Positions 30,427 through 41,529 are shown, counted from the first letter of the stretch. The stretch: DNA of 64,000 bases from an uncultured Desulfocapsa sp. (GCA_947311435.1 CAMZKT010000075.1:1-64000); one strand, 5' to 3'. A program made the numbers and translations. The notes: generated by a model from the sequence alone, not told the origin.

Positions 30427-31815
30427 TTATTGTATTGCACCCGTCGAGGCGAACTTCATCTTCCGGCAGCACTTTATAAACCCCGCCACCCATTCGGGAG
30501 AGCCCATGGCATGAACATGCGTATAAAGTGCTAAAACATTATTCATCGTCAGCCCTTCACGTCCCCTGGAAAACCCCACGCCTCGTTTCATCTTCAATAC
30601 CAGTTCCTCTGAGTTACCTGTCCACTCAAGAATGGTGGAATAACGAAATTCATGCCCTTTAATCTCCATTCCCTTTTCGTAAAATGGATTGTCTTTCTCT
30701 ACTTCAAATATCGAATACCCATGTGCCTGTGGTTTCGTAGACATACCGAAACGAATAGGGAAAACTCCAGCCAGAGGATAGACAACTCCATCAAGTTCTA
30801 CGGATTCGCCGAGGTAAATCAAGCCACCACATTCAGCATAAATTGGCAGTCCATTTTCCGCAGCTTTTTTGACTGAGTGACGAAAGGATGTATTGGCAGC
30901 AAGCTCTCTTGGGCTTGTTTCCGGAAACCCGCCACCAATATACAAGCCATCAAGTTCCGGGAGTTCTTCAGCCTCCATCGCGTCAATACCAATCAACTCT
31001 GCTCCGGCATTTTCCAGTGCCTCAAGATTATCGGAATAATAAAACTGAAAAGCTGCATCCATAAACACTCCGACACGAAGATTTTTTTTACTTTTTTCAG
31101 CCTGTCTTAACAGAGTATTTTTTTTAAGAACGATTGGAGCCATAATGTCCTGAATCCTTTCAAGGTCAAGATGTTCTGTTGCTGTTTCCACAAGCAGTTG
31201 CATGGCCTCCTCACTCCCTTCGTATTCCTGGATGGGAGTGACACCCAGATGACGCATGGGGAAAATATCCCGTTTCATCCGTGGTAGCGCACCAAGAACA
31301 GGAAGGCCTGTATATTTTTCAACGGCCTGGGTGACAAGTGCTTGATGCCGTTTCGTTCCTATCTGGTTCAAGACAACTCCACGAATATCTATTCGTTCAT
31401 CAAGTTTCATGCAACCAAGAACCATGGCGGCTACAGTTCTGGTGGTTTTTGTACAATTCACCACCAAGAGAACCGGAAGTTTCAGAGTAAGGGACAACTC
31501 TGCCGTTGAATAGCCACCTTCCACATTCACTCCGTCATATAAACCACGATTGCCTTCAAGAACGACAAGATCGGCACCTTCTGCATGGGAAAGAAAGGAA
31601 GCCTGCATACTCTCAGTACTCATTAAAAAAGGATCGAGATTATAACAATTACGCCCCGCAGCAAGTTTCATCCAACCGGCGTCAATATAATCAGGTCCCT
31701 TTTTAAATGGAACCACACTCTTCCCCTGACGAACCAGAGCAGCTGTCAAGCCCACAGCAACAACGCTCTTCCCGGAGCCTCCGGAAAGACCCGCCACAAT
31801 TATTCCCTTTGTCAT
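30427..31815 (-). CDS. cbiA: Cobyrinic acid a,c-diamide synthase
   Basis: GLSGGSGKSVVAVGLTAALVRQGKSVVPFKKGPDYIDAGWM; IYAECGGLIYLGE amidotransferase domain. Confidence 0.9.
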   Translation of the reverse strand: MTKGIIVAGLSGGSGKSVVAVGLTAALVRQGKSVVPFKKGPDYIDAGWMKLAAGRNCYNLDPFLMSTESMQASFLSHAEGADLVVLEGNRGLYDGVNVEGGYSTAELSLTLKLPVLLVVNCTKTTRTVAAMVLGCMKLDERIDIRGVVLNQIGTKRHQALVTQAVEKYTGLPVLGALPRMKRDIFPMRHLGVTPIQEYEGSEEAMQLLVETATEHLDLERIQDIMAPIVLKKNTLLRQAEKSKKNLRVGVFMDAAFQFYYSDNLEALENAGAELIGIDAMEAEELPELDGLYIGGGFPETSPRELAANTSFRHSVKKAAENGLPIYAECGGLIYLGESVELDGVVYPLAGVFPIRFGMSTKPQAHGYSIFEVEKDNPFYEKGMEIKGHEFRYSTILEWTGNSEELVLKMKRGVGFSRGREGLTMNNVLALYTHVHAMGSPEWVAGFIKCCRKMKFASTGAIQ

Positions 31816-31899
31816 ATTCCCTTTCTTCGTTTAATTATTCCTGTAAACATCACCATTCGGTCAGTACGCCAGAAGGCGTACTGAACCAAAGTGTATACA

Positions 31900-32571
31900 T
31901 CAATGTTCTTTCTTACTATATAGCCCCCAGGATTGAGTATAGAGCTCGTTTAAGCGATCTTCCAACAGCAGCCTATATTCCTCTATTTCTTCTGATTTAA
32001 TTTTAGATGGAACATCGAATGCTTCACCATAAAAAAAATCAATCCGGGAAAAAGGAAATGGCAATACAGTGCCATCCCAGGAAGCAAAACGCTTATAGCG
32101 GCTGCACGACCAGAGCATGGGAAGAACCGCAGCCGAAGTATGCGATGCAATGACAATTGACCCTGCCTGGGCCACACGCGCCGGGCCCTGAGAGCCATCG
32201 GCCACCAATGCAGCATTTCGCCCCTGCCTCACATGAGCTATCAAAGCTTTCATTGCCCGCATCCCGCCCCTGTTGCGAGATCCACGGACAGAGGCAAACC
32301 CAATTTTCTGTACGATTCTATTAACATACTCACCATCTCTACTGGTGCTGACCATGGCCACTCCACTCTCTTTACGCATATAATAGAGGACATATATAAT
32401 CGCATAATGCCAAGTACTGCCAACAATTGGCACGCCACGCTCCACCAGAGAATCCCGATGCTTACGACCATGAACTCTGACACGGCAGGTGAAAAACAGT
32501 ATCCTTGCCAAACAGACAAACATCGTTGGAATAATATACAATGATACTCTGTACAGGAAACCTTCCTTCAC
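31900..32571 (-). CDS. DUF374-type lysophospholipid acyltransferase-like protein
   Basis: [65 protein letters not shown]. Confidence 0.8.
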   Translation of the reverse strand: MKEGFLYRVSLYIIPTMFVCLARILFFTCRVRVHGRKHRDSLVERGVPIVGSTWHYAIIYVLYYMRKESGVAMVSTSRDGEYVNRIVQKIGFASVRGSRNRGGMRAMKALIAHVRQGRNAALVADGSQGPARVAQAGSIVIASHTSAAVLPMLWSCSRYKRFASWDGTVLPFPFSRIDFFYGEAFDVPSKIKSEEIEEYRLLLEDRLNELYTQSWGLYSKKEH

Positions 32572-34589
32572 CCTATTTCTATCTCCAGTTTTCTCAGTGC
32601 TTTAATTCTATCTCGCAGAGCTGCTGCTTCTTCAAATGCAAGCTCCCGGGAGGCACTTTGCATTTCCTTTTCCAGTTTCTTAATTTCTCTCTCAAGCTCT
32701 GCCATACTGTAATACACAGGAAGTTCTTCCGCAGCCGCCAGCAGACCGTTTTGCTGTTCATCTGCCGACCCATATCCACTGGCCCTGAGGTGTTTCTGTA
32801 TGGTATCTTTTATAGATGATCGAATAGTCTGCGGGACAATCCCATGCTCCTCATTGTATGCTTTCTGTATTGCACGACGTCGTTCTGTCTCATCAATGGT
32901 TCGCTGCATGGAGCCGGTTCTTTCATCGGCATAGAGAATGACAAGCCCATCCGCATTTCTGGCGGCACGGCCACAGGTTTGAATAAGAGAACGCTCCGAA
33001 CGGAGAAATCCTTCCTTATCGGCATCGAGAATAGCAACTAAAGAAACTTCCGGGATATCCAATCCTTCCCTTAAAAGGTTTATTCCCACCAGGACATTAT
33101 AGTCACCTTTTCGCAAGTCTCGTATCAACTCTACCCGCTCAAGGGTTTTTATATCAGAATGAAGATAGCGAACCTGCACCCCCAGTTTTTCATAATAATC
33201 CGTGAGATCTTCAGCCATGCGTTTTGTCAGAGTGGTGATCAGAACAGCCTCGTTTTTTTCCGTACGCATCCTCACCTCCTCCAGGAGATCATCCACCTGA
33301 TTTGTTGCTGGCCGTACCTCAATTTTTGGATCAAGAAGCCCGGTGGGTCTGATAATTTGGTCAACCAGACGACCATCGGCTTCTTCAATCTCAAAAGCTC
33401 CTGGAGTTGCAGAAACATATACAATCTGATTGATTCGTTCCTGAAATTCCTCAAACCGTAACGGCCGGTTGTCCAGTGCGGAAGGCAAACGAAACCCATA
33501 GTGCACCAAGGTTTTCTTTCGAGATCTGTCACCATTATACATGCCATTCAGCTGAGGGACTCCGATATGAGATTCATCGATGATAAGAAGGTAATCCTTT
33601 TCAAAATAATCCAGCAGATTTGGTGGCGCAACTCCAGGTTCTTTTCCAGTGAGGTGCCTTGAATAATTTTCAATCCCGTTGCAATACCCAAGTTCCTGCA
33701 TCATTTCCAGATCAAACATGGTTTTCTGTTCGAGCCGTTGCAGCTCCACTAGCCTGTTTTCTTTATGGAAATAATCAAGACGATCCTTAAGTTCTATCTT
33801 AATACTTTCAATAGCTGTTTGTAGCCTTTCTTTGGATGTAACAAAGTGACTTCCAGGAAAAACGATATATTCCTCCAAGTTTTCAAGAACAACACCACGA
33901 AGAGGGTCAATAATTGTAATAGACTCAACGGTATCGCCAAAGAATTCCAGACGAACGGCTCGTTCTTCTTCATGCACCGGAAAGATATCAATCACATCCC
34001 CACGAACCCTGAAAGTGCCACGATGAAAAGAAACATCGTTTCGTTCATACAACATGAATACCAATCGCCTTTGTACCTGTTCCGGTGCGAACTCTTCATC
34101 TCTTCTCAGAAAAAGGTGCATATTTTTATATTCTTCCGGAGAGCCCAACCCGTAGATGCAGGACACTGAAGCCACGATTATCACATCCCGCCTGGTCAGC
34201 AGTGAGCGAGTGGCGGAATGACGCATTTTATCAATGGCATCATTTATAGCGGAATCTTTTTCTATGTAGGTATCAGAAGATGGAATATATGCTTCAGGCT
34301 GATAATAGTCATAATAGGATACAAAGTATTCCACACCATTATGGGGAAAGAGTTCTTTGAATTCTGAAAATAACTGTGCAGCAAGGGTTTTATTTGGTGC
34401 AATTATAAGAGTAGGACGTTGAACCCGTTGGATAACAGAGGCCATGGTAAAGGTTTTCCCGGAGCCGGTAACTCCCAGCAACACCTGACTTCTGGCACCG
34501 GATTCAATGCTGCGGGCAAGGCTGTCAATGGCGGCCGGCTGGTCTCCCGAAGGCGAAAAAGGAGCAATAAGTTCAAAGGGCTTTTCCAT
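32568..34589 (-). CDS. uvrB: Excinuclease ABC subunit B
   Basis: [46 protein letters not shown]-terminal UVR motif. Confidence 0.97.
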   Translation of the reverse strand: MEKPFELIAPFSPSGDQPAAIDSLARSIESGARSQVLLGVTGSGKTFTMASVIQRVQRPTLIIAPNKTLAAQLFSEFKELFPHNGVEYFVSYYDYYQPEAYIPSSDTYIEKDSAINDAIDKMRHSATRSLLTRRDVIIVASVSCIYGLGSPEEYKNMHLFLRRDEEFAPEQVQRRLVFMLYERNDVSFHRGTFRVRGDVIDIFPVHEEERAVRLEFFGDTVESITIIDPLRGVVLENLEEYIVFPGSHFVTSKERLQTAIESIKIELKDRLDYFHKENRLVELQRLEQKTMFDLEMMQELGYCNGIENYSRHLTGKEPGVAPPNLLDYFEKDYLLIIDESHIGVPQLNGMYNGDRSRKKTLVHYGFRLPSALDNRPLRFEEFQERINQIVYVSATPGAFEIEEADGRLVDQIIRPTGLLDPKIEVRPATNQVDDLLEEVRMRTEKNEAVLITTLTKRMAEDLTDYYEKLGVQVRYLHSDIKTLERVELIRDLRKGDYNVLVGINLLREGLDIPEVSLVAILDADKEGFLRSERSLIQTCGRAARNADGLVILYADERTGSMQRTIDETERRRAIQKAYNEEHGIVPQTIRSSIKDTIQKHLRASGYGSADEQQNGLLAAAEELPVYYSMAELEREIKKLEKEMQSASRELAFEEAAALRDRIKALRKLEIEIG

Positions 34590-34736
34590 GTCTCTTCACT
34601 TACTCTATTTCAGAAAATCTGGCAAACAGAGACACTGACAAAAACTTTGACATTCAATCAGGTCTCCGATATGATCTACACATAGGTTGTAATATTAGTC
34701 TGTTAGGAACATCCACAAAAAAACACGAGAGAAGTA

Positions 34737-35375
34737 ATGGAAAAGATATCGATCGTTGTAGTTGATGACCACCCTGTTATCCGTCATGGAGTTACTTCTG
34801 TCATAAAAAAACAGGCTGACATGCACATGGTCGGCGAGTCTGATGCTGCAGCTACGGCTCTACCGTTAATCAAAAAAACAGATCCCGATGTGGTTATCCT
34901 TGATGTCACCATGGCCGGGATCAGTGGAATCGATCTTATCCCATACATCAAATCCCTGTCCGAAAACACTCGCATCATAATTTACTCCATGCACCAGAGC
35001 CCCGATGTCATCTACAGATCGTTAAAAGCTGGAGCCAAAGCGTATGTGTTAAAAGCCGATGAGATCCGCGATCTTCTGGAGGCCATTCGTACCGTGATGC
35101 AGGGGCAAATGTTTCTCAGCAGATCACTTCCGCAAGACATGGAAGAACAACTCTTGCGTGGCGAAGCTAAAAAAGGCCCCCTTTCAAACCTCACAGCACG
35201 GGAATATGAAATCGCCAACCTGCTGAGTCAGGGGATGCCCCCTGATGAAATTGGAGAAACACTTTTCATCAGTCCCAAAACCGTTCGTGTACATCGAACG
35301 AACATTATGCATAAACTGAACTGTGACCGGTCACATGAGTTGTTGCTTCTTTTGCGTGATTACTTCCCCCGATAA
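34737..35375 (+). CDS. NarL/FixJ-family response regulator
   Basis: VVDDHPVIRHGV; LTAREYEIANLLSQGMPPDEIGETLFISPKTVRVHRTNIMHKL. Confidence 0.92.
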   Translation: MEKISIVVVDDHPVIRHGVTSVIKKQADMHMVGESDAAATALPLIKKTDPDVVILDVTMAGISGIDLIPYIKSLSENTRIIIYSMHQSPDVIYRSLKAGAKAYVLKADEIRDLLEAIRTVMQGQMFLSRSLPQDMEEQLLRGEAKKGPLSNLTAREYEIANLLSQGMPPDEIGETLFISPKTVRVHRTNIMHKLNCDRSHELLLLLRDYFPR

Positions 35376-35400
35376 ATAGCTCACGAATGTCTCGTCAACA

Positions 35401-36996
35401 CTATTTTCGTATTTCTATCCCGTTTTCCTCCATGGCTTCCTTCACTGCCCTGATGGGCACTTCCCGGCGATGAAAAATTCCGGCAGCGAGGGCCGCCTCC
35501 GCATCAGTTTCCCTGAAAACATCGACAAAATGCGTGGTTGATCCAGCACCGGACGAGGCAATAACGGGTATACTCACTGCATTTTTTACATGATTAACAA
35601 GCTCAAAATCAAACCCACTGCTGGTTCCATCCTTATCGATACAATTCAACAGTATTTCCCCTGCGCCCAGAGCTTCACAGCTCGAAGCAAGCTGCACGGC
35701 ATCAAGGTCACGCCCTTCCCTTCCCCCCCTGACGGTACACTGATACCAGCAATATTCCTCACCACCAGGGCCCGGAAAAACTGTTTTAATAGTATTGTGT
35801 TCTGTGTCTTCAGGACTCTTCACATACACACGTCTTGGATCAACGGAAATAACCACGGCCTGTGCCCCGTAAACATTTGAAATCTGCTCAATGGAGCTTT
35901 TCCCGGTTTTCCGTCCTGTTTTCAGGTATTCTTCTGCCGCATAACACGCATCGGATCCAATGGAAATCTTGTCTGCTCCGGACCTGAAATACTCTGCGGC
36001 CACATCAAGAGAGGTGTATTCTTTTCCATTACTATCTGTAAATTCCCGAATTCCTCCCCCTATGGTCAGGGGAACAAACACATTTTCGGACGTTTTTCGT
36101 AAAACTTCGAGCATAGGTTGATCTTCCATTGGAAAATCCCTGAACCCAGTAATATTAAGGAAGGTTATTTCATCGGCACCTTCCTCGTAATACCTCCTGG
36201 CAAGCTCCACAGGCTTGCCAAGATTTCTCACCTCGCCATTATCACGAACATCATACTGATCCCCTTTGGTCACAACCAGGTCGCCAGTATCATTACTGCG
36301 TACATCAAGACAGGCTATGACACGTTTGGCCACCTTTGTCTCCCGAAAACCCCGGGACACCGTGTCCGTAGAGATCGTCAGGGAATTGCCTTTAGATTTT
36401 AGATAATTTCCCAAAAGGGTCAAACCGGCCTCGCCGCTTTTCTCTGGATGAAACTGGAATGCAGTCACATTTCCCCTCTGCACGCCACTCACAAATTCTT
36501 CACCATAATTGGTACTGCTCAACAACCAGTCCTGGTCTTCCAGGGAAAGTGTCGCCCTGTAGGAATGAACAAAATAATATTTTTCACCATTATACTTTGA
36601 AAACAATGCGGATTGCTTACGCAGATTCAAACCATTCCAACCGATTTGAGGTACCGAAAGCGTGGGATCAGAAAAACGTTTCACCTGTCCCTTTAAAATC
36701 CCCAGCCCGGCGACACCAGGAGATTCTTCACTGCCCTCAAACAAAGCCTGCAAGGCAACACAAATACCAAGCACGGGTTTATCGGATTGAATACGTTCAA
36801 TTAAGGGTTCGATGAACCCGTCACGCTGTAAACGCTCCATGACGGAACCATAACTCCCGACACCGGGGAAAACCAAACACTCGGCACGGAGTACGTCTTC
36901 TGGGGAAGTCACATCATGAACGGTAAAACCAAGTTTTCCAATAGCATTCCTGACGCTTCGAACATTGCCGGCGCCATAATCAAGTAATGTGATCAT
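35401..36996 (-). CDS. hisHF: Fused imidazole glycerol phosphate synthase HisH-HisF (HIS7-type)
   Basis: Single 531-aa ORF: N-term GICVALQALFEGSEESPGVAGLGI glutaminase, C-term KRVIACLDVRSNDTGDLVVTKGDQYDVRD...ASSGAGSTTHFVDVF cyclase. Confidence 0.93.
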   Translation of the reverse strand: MITLLDYGAGNVRSVRNAIGKLGFTVHDVTSPEDVLRAECLVFPGVGSYGSVMERLQRDGFIEPLIERIQSDKPVLGICVALQALFEGSEESPGVAGLGILKGQVKRFSDPTLSVPQIGWNGLNLRKQSALFSKYNGEKYYFVHSYRATLSLEDQDWLLSSTNYGEEFVSGVQRGNVTAFQFHPEKSGEAGLTLLGNYLKSKGNSLTISTDTVSRGFRETKVAKRVIACLDVRSNDTGDLVVTKGDQYDVRDNGEVRNLGKPVELARRYYEEGADEITFLNITGFRDFPMEDQPMLEVLRKTSENVFVPLTIGGGIREFTDSNGKEYTSLDVAAEYFRSGADKISIGSDACYAAEEYLKTGRKTGKSSIEQISNVYGAQAVVISVDPRRVYVKSPEDTEHNTIKTVFPGPGGEEYCWYQCTVRGGREGRDLDAVQLASSCEALGAGEILLNCIDKDGTSSGFDFELVNHVKNAVSIPVIASSGAGSTTHFVDVFRETDAEAALAAGIFHRREVPIRAVKEAMEENGIEIRK

Positions 36997-37024
36997 AAGT
37001 ATTTATATAAAAGGTATTTGTTGA

Positions 37025-37612
37025 TTAGTGCAGTGGCTGATAATACTTCCCATTGGCACAGCCTCGGCAAAGCCTTTGGCCATCTTTCACGACATCACGA
37101 CAATCCTGAACCCAATCGCCACAGGATTCACACTGCACTCTTTTTATTGGTCTTCCCGGCATGTCTTCTTTGGGGATAACGACCTTTACTTCTTCAAGGG
37201 TGAACAATTCCTCCTGCGGCATGATTTTATATGCCGCAAGTTGACGTGGATATTTTCCTTCAATTTCCGGGCAATATTTTTTTGAAAGTTCACGGGACTC
37301 TTCCCTGGCAACAATGCGTACAGCCTTCCCGCTTTCCAAATTAACAAAAGTTGCCGCCATAACGCCATAATCTATCCAGCGCATGGAGCGTTTTCCAAGG
37401 CTGCACCCGGTCACCGACTGAATAGCATCCGTTGCACAACGGTCAATTTCAACCAGAACATACAGCTTTTTTCTGTCAAGACCTCTCGGATCCTGAATGC
37501 CGATTGCTTCAAGACCAATCATGGATAAGCGAACACCAATAACCTGTCCGGCACGAATATGTCCATGTACCCTGGTTGAACGTTCCAACAATTCATCGAA
37601 TGATTCCATCAT
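37025..37612 (-). CDS. FmdE-like protein with C-terminal zinc ribbon
   Basis: HGHIRAGQVIGVRLSMIGLEAIG; ATDAIQSVTGCSLGKRSMRWIDYG; CESCGDW...CRGCANG. Confidence 0.8.
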   Translation of the reverse strand: MMESFDELLERSTRVHGHIRAGQVIGVRLSMIGLEAIGIQDPRGLDRKKLYVLVEIDRCATDAIQSVTGCSLGKRSMRWIDYGVMAATFVNLESGKAVRIVAREESRELSKKYCPEIEGKYPRQLAAYKIMPQEELFTLEEVKVVIPKEDMPGRPIKRVQCESCGDWVQDCRDVVKDGQRLCRGCANGKYYQPLH

Positions 37613-37724
37613 ATTCTCCGGATAGTAAAAAGAAATCTCCCGGCAATCCGAAAGATACTGGTGGTGCAGTTCGGTGGTTTTGTTAACTTTGCAGTCCCAC
37701 CTGAATAATTACGCAGGATCAACA

Positions 37725-38267
37725 CTAAAACTCGAAACCTTTTTGAGCCTTGACTCCTGATTTAAATGGATGTTTCACTTCAACCATCTCGGTTACAAGA
37801 TCAGCGAGTGCTATTAATTCATCAGACGCATAACGTCCTGTAACCACAATATGCTGTTCCTTTGGCCTGGCAGCAAAAACTGATAAAAGTTCCGCTTCGT
37901 CAAGTATCTTATAGTGTGGAAGATATGTCAGTTCATCAAGAATGACTAAAGAATAATTGTCTTCCCTGATTATCTTTTTTGCAAATTCCCAAGCCTCAAG
38001 AGCGACCTCTTTGTCACGCTCCAAGTCATCGGAATTCCAGGTAAAGCCACGCCCCATAACATGAAAGTCAAGGAGTGGTGAAAACACTTTGGCAGACTCC
38101 AGTTCTCCATATTTCCAACTTCCCTTAATAAACTGAATAATACAGACTTTTTGTCCATGACCAAGTGCCCTGAATGCCAGGCCCAGGGAACCTGTGGTTT
38201 TCCCTTTTCCATTACCTGTAAAAACAGCCAGCAGCCCCTTAGTCTTTTGCAGCTTGTCGTGTCCCAT
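37725..38267 (-). CDS. cobO: Cob(I)yrinic acid a,c-diamide adenosyltransferase
   Basis: FTGNGKGKTTGSLGLAFRALGHGQKVCIIQFIKG; VILDELTY. Confidence 0.9.
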   Translation of the reverse strand: MGHDKLQKTKGLLAVFTGNGKGKTTGSLGLAFRALGHGQKVCIIQFIKGSWKYGELESAKVFSPLLDFHVMGRGFTWNSDDLERDKEVALEAWEFAKKIIREDNYSLVILDELTYLPHYKILDEAELLSVFAARPKEQHIVVTGRYASDELIALADLVTEMVEVKHPFKSGVKAQKGFEF

Positions 38268-39027
38268 GACTGAAACTCCTGTCATACAATTTTGATACGG
38301 CCCGAAGTTCCGTACCTGCAAAAACTTTTCCGACACAAATGAGTGCAGTTTTTTGTATCCCTGCCTTCTTCACCTTTGAAACAATGGTATCGAGAGTAGC
38401 TACAAGGGTTTTTTCATCCTCCCACGTTGCCTTTTCGACCACTGCAACAGGGGTGTCTTTTGAATACCCCCCTTTTTGCAGTTCTGCAACCACAGTGTCT
38501 ATCATGGATACAGAGAGAAAGATTAACATGGTTGTCTGATGACTGGCAAGTAAGTGGAGTTTTTCAAGTGGTGGAACAGGAGTACGTCCCTCCTGGCGGG
38601 TAATTATCACAGTTTGCGCAATTTCCGGAAGGGTAAGCTCTGCATTCAGTGCTGCTGCAGCGCCAAACGCAGAACTGACCCCAGGAACGACATGATAGGG
38701 AATTCCCAAAGTGTCAAGTGCCTGCATCTGTTCCTTTATTGCTCCAAAAATAGAAGGATCGCCGGTGTGCAAGCGAACCACCTTTTTCCCGCTTTTCCAG
38801 GCAGTGGACAAAACATCCACAATTTCATCGAGATTCATCCCCTGAGAGTCATGGATTTCAGCCCTGCACCCTTCAAGAATATTTCTGTTCACAAGACTCC
38901 CTGCAAAGACAATGCACTCCGCTTCGTCGAGTAATCGTCTGCCTTTGACCGTAATAAGCTCAACATCGCCGGGACCTGCACCAACTATTGAGATCGCTTC
39001 TGTATTTTTCCGTTTTTCACTGCACAT
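38239..39027 (-). CDS. cobM: Precorrin-4/cobalt-precorrin-4 C11-methyltransferase
   Basis: IVGAGPGDVELITVKGRRLLDEAECIVFAGSLVN; LHTGDPSIFGAIKEQM. Confidence 0.9.
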   Translation of the reverse strand: MCSEKRKNTEAISIVGAGPGDVELITVKGRRLLDEAECIVFAGSLVNRNILEGCRAEIHDSQGMNLDEIVDVLSTAWKSGKKVVRLHTGDPSIFGAIKEQMQALDTLGIPYHVVPGVSSAFGAAAALNAELTLPEIAQTVIITRQEGRTPVPPLEKLHLLASHQTTMLIFLSVSMIDTVVAELQKGGYSKDTPVAVVEKATWEDEKTLVATLDTIVSKVKKAGIQKTALICVGKVFAGTELRAVSKLYDRSFSHGTRQAAKD

Positions 39028-39050
39028 TACCGAGCTCCTGTCAGTTCTCT

Positions 39051-40283
39051 TTATCTGCATCCAACGATAATCCTGATGACATTAAACTTTTGCTTCTTCC
39101 CTTCAGGGTAGCTATATCTCTTAACCGCAATCTCACTGATTGTAACATCAAATCCCATTTTCCATAAAATATCTGGAGCTATTTGAGCCGTCTTTTCAAT
39201 TACAGCATTCGCAACAATTATGCCATTAGGCAAGAGCCGGTTGGCGCAATATGTTAGGATCTCAGGAAGGTTCCCACCACTCCCCCCAACGAATATCCTG
39301 TCTGGCCGTGGGAGTTGCACCAGAGCGTCTGGTGCCTCACCTCGAATCAACTTCAAATTCCAGGCAGAATATTGAATGCGATTCTCCTCAATATTCTGCC
39401 ACTGTTCAACTTCCTTTTCTATGGCAAAAACATGACAATCGGGAAACAAGCGTGCAGCTTCCAAACCAATCGCCCCTGAGCCTGCTCCAATGTCCCAGAG
39501 AACACCGTTCCCCAGGAGACGTAAGGAATGAATCGCCGCGGAACGTACCTCATTCTTGGTAAGAAGTCCCCTGCTATGACAAATCTCTGACTCAGTAAGC
39601 CCAAAAACGGGATAGTGCTGCTGGTGTTTCTGCCGCTTTCGATTGAAAAGAATCATCACATTGGGCTCAACAAACGTCTGCTCTGCTATTTCAAGGAGAC
39701 TTCCAGTAACCAGTCTTTCTGATTGAAAGCCCAGGTGCTCGGCAACAGACACTTCAATGGAAGACAGTGAACGAACACCGCACTCGCGAATAAGCACCCT
39801 TGCTATGCTGTTCGGACTGTTTACAGGATCGGTAAAAACAAAGGTTTTTCCATGACGTAGAAGCCTGGTGGCAAGGTTCTCATCACTGCGTCCGTGGAGA
39901 CTGACAAAGACAGCATCATCCCAGGGAATATTGAATCTTGCAAAGGCTAGCTGCATCGAGGAAAGAGCAGGATGAACCCGCATCTCCTGCCGGGGAAAAT
40001 CCTGCCGAAGCCTACGCCCTATTCCATAAAATAACGGATCTCCCGATGCAATAACAGTAACATCCCCACTTTTAAGATAATCCCTTATGGCGTCAATACA
40101 TTCACCAAGAGGGGTAACAGGTACCAAGGGAGGAGCTTGGACAATACGAAGTTTTTTCAACTCTTGGTACAAACGTTTGGAAGCCACCACGGCGACGGAC
40201 TTGTCCAAAGCCCTGTGAAGCACCGAGTTGTCTTCCAACAAAGGATCAAAGCCAATAACGTGCAATATTGAACCGGTGCTCAT
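39051..40283 (-). CDS. cobL: Precorrin-6Y methylase (CbiE-CbiT fusion)
   Basis: N-term VIASGDPLFYGIGRRL; C-term GLLTKNEVRSAAIHSLRLLGNGVLWDIGAGSGAIGLEAA. Confidence 0.9.
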   Translation of the reverse strand: MSTGSILHVIGFDPLLEDNSVLHRALDKSVAVVASKRLYQELKKLRIVQAPPLVPVTPLGECIDAIRDYLKSGDVTVIASGDPLFYGIGRRLRQDFPRQEMRVHPALSSMQLAFARFNIPWDDAVFVSLHGRSDENLATRLLRHGKTFVFTDPVNSPNSIARVLIRECGVRSLSSIEVSVAEHLGFQSERLVTGSLLEIAEQTFVEPNVMILFNRKRQKHQQHYPVFGLTESEICHSRGLLTKNEVRSAAIHSLRLLGNGVLWDIGAGSGAIGLEAARLFPDCHVFAIEKEVEQWQNIEENRIQYSAWNLKLIRGEAPDALVQLPRPDRIFVGGSGGNLPEILTYCANRLLPNGIIVANAVIEKTAQIAPDILWKMGFDVTISEIAVKRYSYPEGKKQKFNVIRIIVGCR

Positions 40284-41380
40284 ATATCATCACCTGTCTT
40301 AAAAACAATGTTTCTCCTGGCATCGACGAGATAAACGACAACCGTAAGACCTGATACTTTCTCAGCATACTCCCGGGCAGCACCGCAAACTTTTTTCACA
40401 ACACGCTCTTCTCCGCACTCCAGCAAACGCTCATATATCTCCCTGGCAGTGTTTGATCCCTCAAGGGATTGCAGCAGTTCATCGTCACAGTGAAGCTTTT
40501 TGAGAAATTTAAGGGCATCCGGAATCTCCAGTGCCCCGTTTCTCACATGCGTTTGCGGGATTTCCATTCCACACTTCATAATTTTAGCCCACATCGCCGA
40601 AAGATGAATTTTGCAAAATTTATGTCGTGCAGCCTCAACAAGTGAAAAGTGGAGATAATCACCCATCATAACCTGAGCCTCTTCGGGAAGCCTGAGGTAT
40701 TCCTGCGCTGCTCTTTCTGATGTCCTCCCTGTTGCAAGAATGACCTCACTGAGCCCTGCTGCTTTTGCAACATCCATGGAAGTAGAGATTGTTTTCGTCC
40801 AGGCACTTGCAGAAACAGGCCGTACAATCCCCGTGGTACCCAGTACCGACAGACCACCAAGAATTCCCAGCCTGCGATTCAGAGTTTTTTCTGCAAGTAC
40901 CTCTCCCTCTGGAATTGAAATAGTTATTTCAAGTTGACAATGGAAATCGACACCGCTTTCCTGAACAGCTTCAGCAACCGCTGCATAAATCATTTTTCTT
41001 GGAACAGGATTGATTGCGGGTTCTCCCACGGGAACAGCGAGGCCCCTTTTTGTAACAATTCCTACGCCTTTCCCTCCAAAAATAATAATGTTCTCTTTTT
41101 CAAACTTTTCTCCCCTTCCAGAACAAACCGTGGCCTCAATAAGGGCACCATTCGTCACATCGGGATCATCGCCAGCATCTTTAACAACAGATGCCTTGGC
41201 AATACGCCCTGAGGAGTCAATTACTTTCTGAAATACCAACAGAAAACTCACCCGGGAACCATCGGGAAATGGAATCTCAACACTTTTCTGCCCATGACCT
41301 GTGAGAAGCAATGCCGTCGCTGCCTTAGCAGCCGCCGCCGCACAGGCACCAGTGGTATATCCAGATCGTAGTTTTTTCAT
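40280..41380 (-). CDS. cbiD: Cobalt-precorrin-5B C1-methyltransferase
   Basis: LRSGYTTGACAAAAAKAATALL; GAGDDPDVT-like KDAGDDPDVTNGALIEATV. Confidence 0.93.
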   Translation of the reverse strand: MKKLRSGYTTGACAAAAAKAATALLLTGHGQKSVEIPFPDGSRVSFLLVFQKVIDSSGRIAKASVVKDAGDDPDVTNGALIEATVCSGRGEKFEKENIIIFGGKGVGIVTKRGLAVPVGEPAINPVPRKMIYAAVAEAVQESGVDFHCQLEITISIPEGEVLAEKTLNRRLGILGGLSVLGTTGIVRPVSASAWTKTISTSMDVAKAAGLSEVILATGRTSERAAQEYLRLPEEAQVMMGDYLHFSLVEAARHKFCKIHLSAMWAKIMKCGMEIPQTHVRNGALEIPDALKFLKKLHCDDELLQSLEGSNTAREIYERLLECGEERVVKKVCGAAREYAEKVSGLTVVVYLVDARRNIVFKTGDDI

Positions 41381-41495
41381 GAGAAACCAAAAAGGCCATC
41401 CTGAATAACAGAATAGCCCTTAAAACAGAAAACCTGATGACTAGGTTTAGTATGCGTTTTCTGATAAATGAAGATTATTTACGATGCCATTAAAC

Positions 41496-41529
41496 AAAAA
41501 ATCCCGTGCCTTTTAAGGACGGGATTTTT
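41496..41529 (-). terminator. Intrinsic terminator-like hairpin
   Basis: AAAAATCCCGT gccttttaagg ACGGGATTTTT downstream of the HU gene. Confidence 0.75.

Noticed and set aside
41381-41495. Cobalamin riboswitch upstream of cbiD
   Set aside because: No recognisable B12-box or riboswitch core could be identified by eye; needs an Infernal/Rfam search.
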